From assembly GCA_020201295.1 (NCBI GenBank), contig JAIVHA010000139.1, forward strand, positions 1 through 33,437: DNA of 33,437 bases, given 5' to 3'. This DNA comes from Lysobacteraceae bacterium. GTDB lineage: Bacteria; Pseudomonadota; Gammaproteobacteria; DSM-19610. How positions within the stretch are numbered: position 1 is the stretch's first letter; each line of letters opens with the position of its first letter. Positions 33,062 through 33,437 of this stretch are shown here, in pieces. The position numbers and the translations under genes were made by a program. The notes beneath the pieces are model-generated. The model had not been told where the DNA came from, searched no databases, and saw only the letters and a program-made list of their open reading frames with translations.

Positions 33062-33437
33062 ATGCCTTCCCTTGCTGACACCCGTCAGGCGGAAACCCGA
33101 CCTGCGGCTTGTCGCATCGGCCTGGGGCTCCTGCTGGCACTACTGCTGGCCGCCTGCACGAACATTCCCCCCATCGACCGCCCGCACCTCGCCCTGTCCG
33201 ACAGCTGGGCGGAAGGCAGCGGCGAGATGGCCCCCCCGCGCCAGGACTGGTGGCGTACCTTCCAGTCACCACGACTGGAACGACTGCTCGCATCCAGCCT
33301 GCTGGACAGCCCCGATCTCACGGCGGCGGCCGAGCGCGTTATCCAGGCCGAACTGCAGGTGCGCGTCAGCGGCGCCTCGCTGTTCCCTTCCCTCAACCTC
33401 GGCGGCAATACCGCGTCACGCATGATCGATCCCGATC
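33062..33437 (+). CDS. Outer-membrane efflux lipoprotein (NodT/TolC family), 5' part
   Basis: Open from ATG 33062 to the window end (125 codons, no stop), so the gene is truncated by the window. The N-terminus has a lipoprotein signal with lipobox LLAAC and Cys34 (LGLLLALLLAACTNIPPID). It is followed by the family pattern DWWRTFQSPRLERLLASSLLDSPDLTAAAERVIQAE and LFPSLNLGGN, typical of NodT-type outer-membrane channel lipoproteins. It lies 21 nt after macB and is the third part of the exporter. A 117-aa ORF in another frame (33072-33425) is its shadow. Confidence 0.92.
   Translation, partial: MPSLADTRQAETRPAACRIGLGLLLALLLAACTNIPPIDRPHLALSDSWAEGSGEMAPPRQDWWRTFQSPRLERLLASSLLDSPDLTAAAERVIQAELQVRVSGASLFPSLNLGGNTASRMIDPD

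Noticed and set aside
33072..33425. 117-aa Arg/Pro/Ser-rich ORF near the window end
   Set aside because: Out of frame with the clear NodT-type lipoprotein that begins at 33062 and stays open to the end.

Overview
The window comes from a GC-rich proteobacterium, most likely a chemolithoautotrophic (sulfur-oxidiser-like) gammaproteobacterium. The evidence is a form I RuBisCO operon of the non-carboxysomal cbbLS-cbbQ-cbbO type, gammaproteobacterial housekeeping neighbourhoods (ffs-dnaX-ybaB-recR; orn next to an M48 peptidase, phhB and rsgA), and many intergenic REP-like inverted repeats. No carboxysome, phage, IS transposase, CRISPR or tRNA gene was seen.

Layout. 1-5.4 kb: phosphoenolpyruvate synthase (ppsA), a small HExxH protein, and a leftward GspE/PilB-type ATPase. 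5.6-9.7 kb: a two-gene RND efflux operon (adaptor and pump). 9.7-13.4 kb: leftward oligoribonuclease, then a rightward run of M48 (Ste24-like) protease, mini cytochrome c, phhB and rsgA. 13.4-17.6 kb, leftward: DUF2892 membrane protein, HIT protein, a disordered hypothetical, recR, ybaB, dnaX and the 4.5S SRP RNA, which is not an ORF and was found from its conserved loop. 17.9-20.6 kb: polyamine synthesis (speD, speE, and a convergent fold-III ornithine decarboxylase). 20.8-22 kb: a small membrane protein and an alpha/beta hydrolase. 22.1-28.8 kb: the Calvin-cycle locus cbbL, cbbS, intrinsic terminator, a 104-aa unknown, cbbQ, then one 1092-aa ORF that joins CbbO to a class II fructose-bisphosphate aldolase and ends in a broken Dabb domain. 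29-33.4 kb: a PAS-GGDEF diguanylate cyclase and a MacA-MacB-NodT type exporter. Its macB is broken by an internal deletion and frameshift, and its outer-membrane factor runs off the window end.

The most notable feature is the CbbO-aldolase fusion. It would physically couple a RuBisCO-activase adaptor to another Calvin-cycle enzyme, and the active-site residues expected for each half are visible. Caution is needed because the same window holds three other clean-edged lesions: the orn 3' end replaced by a repeat with loss of the last catalytic Asp, the Dabb domain cut short, and macB missing about 90 codons. Together these could mean real genome decay through repeat or microhomology deletions, or assembly collapse. 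Read mapping over the four junctions would separate the two.
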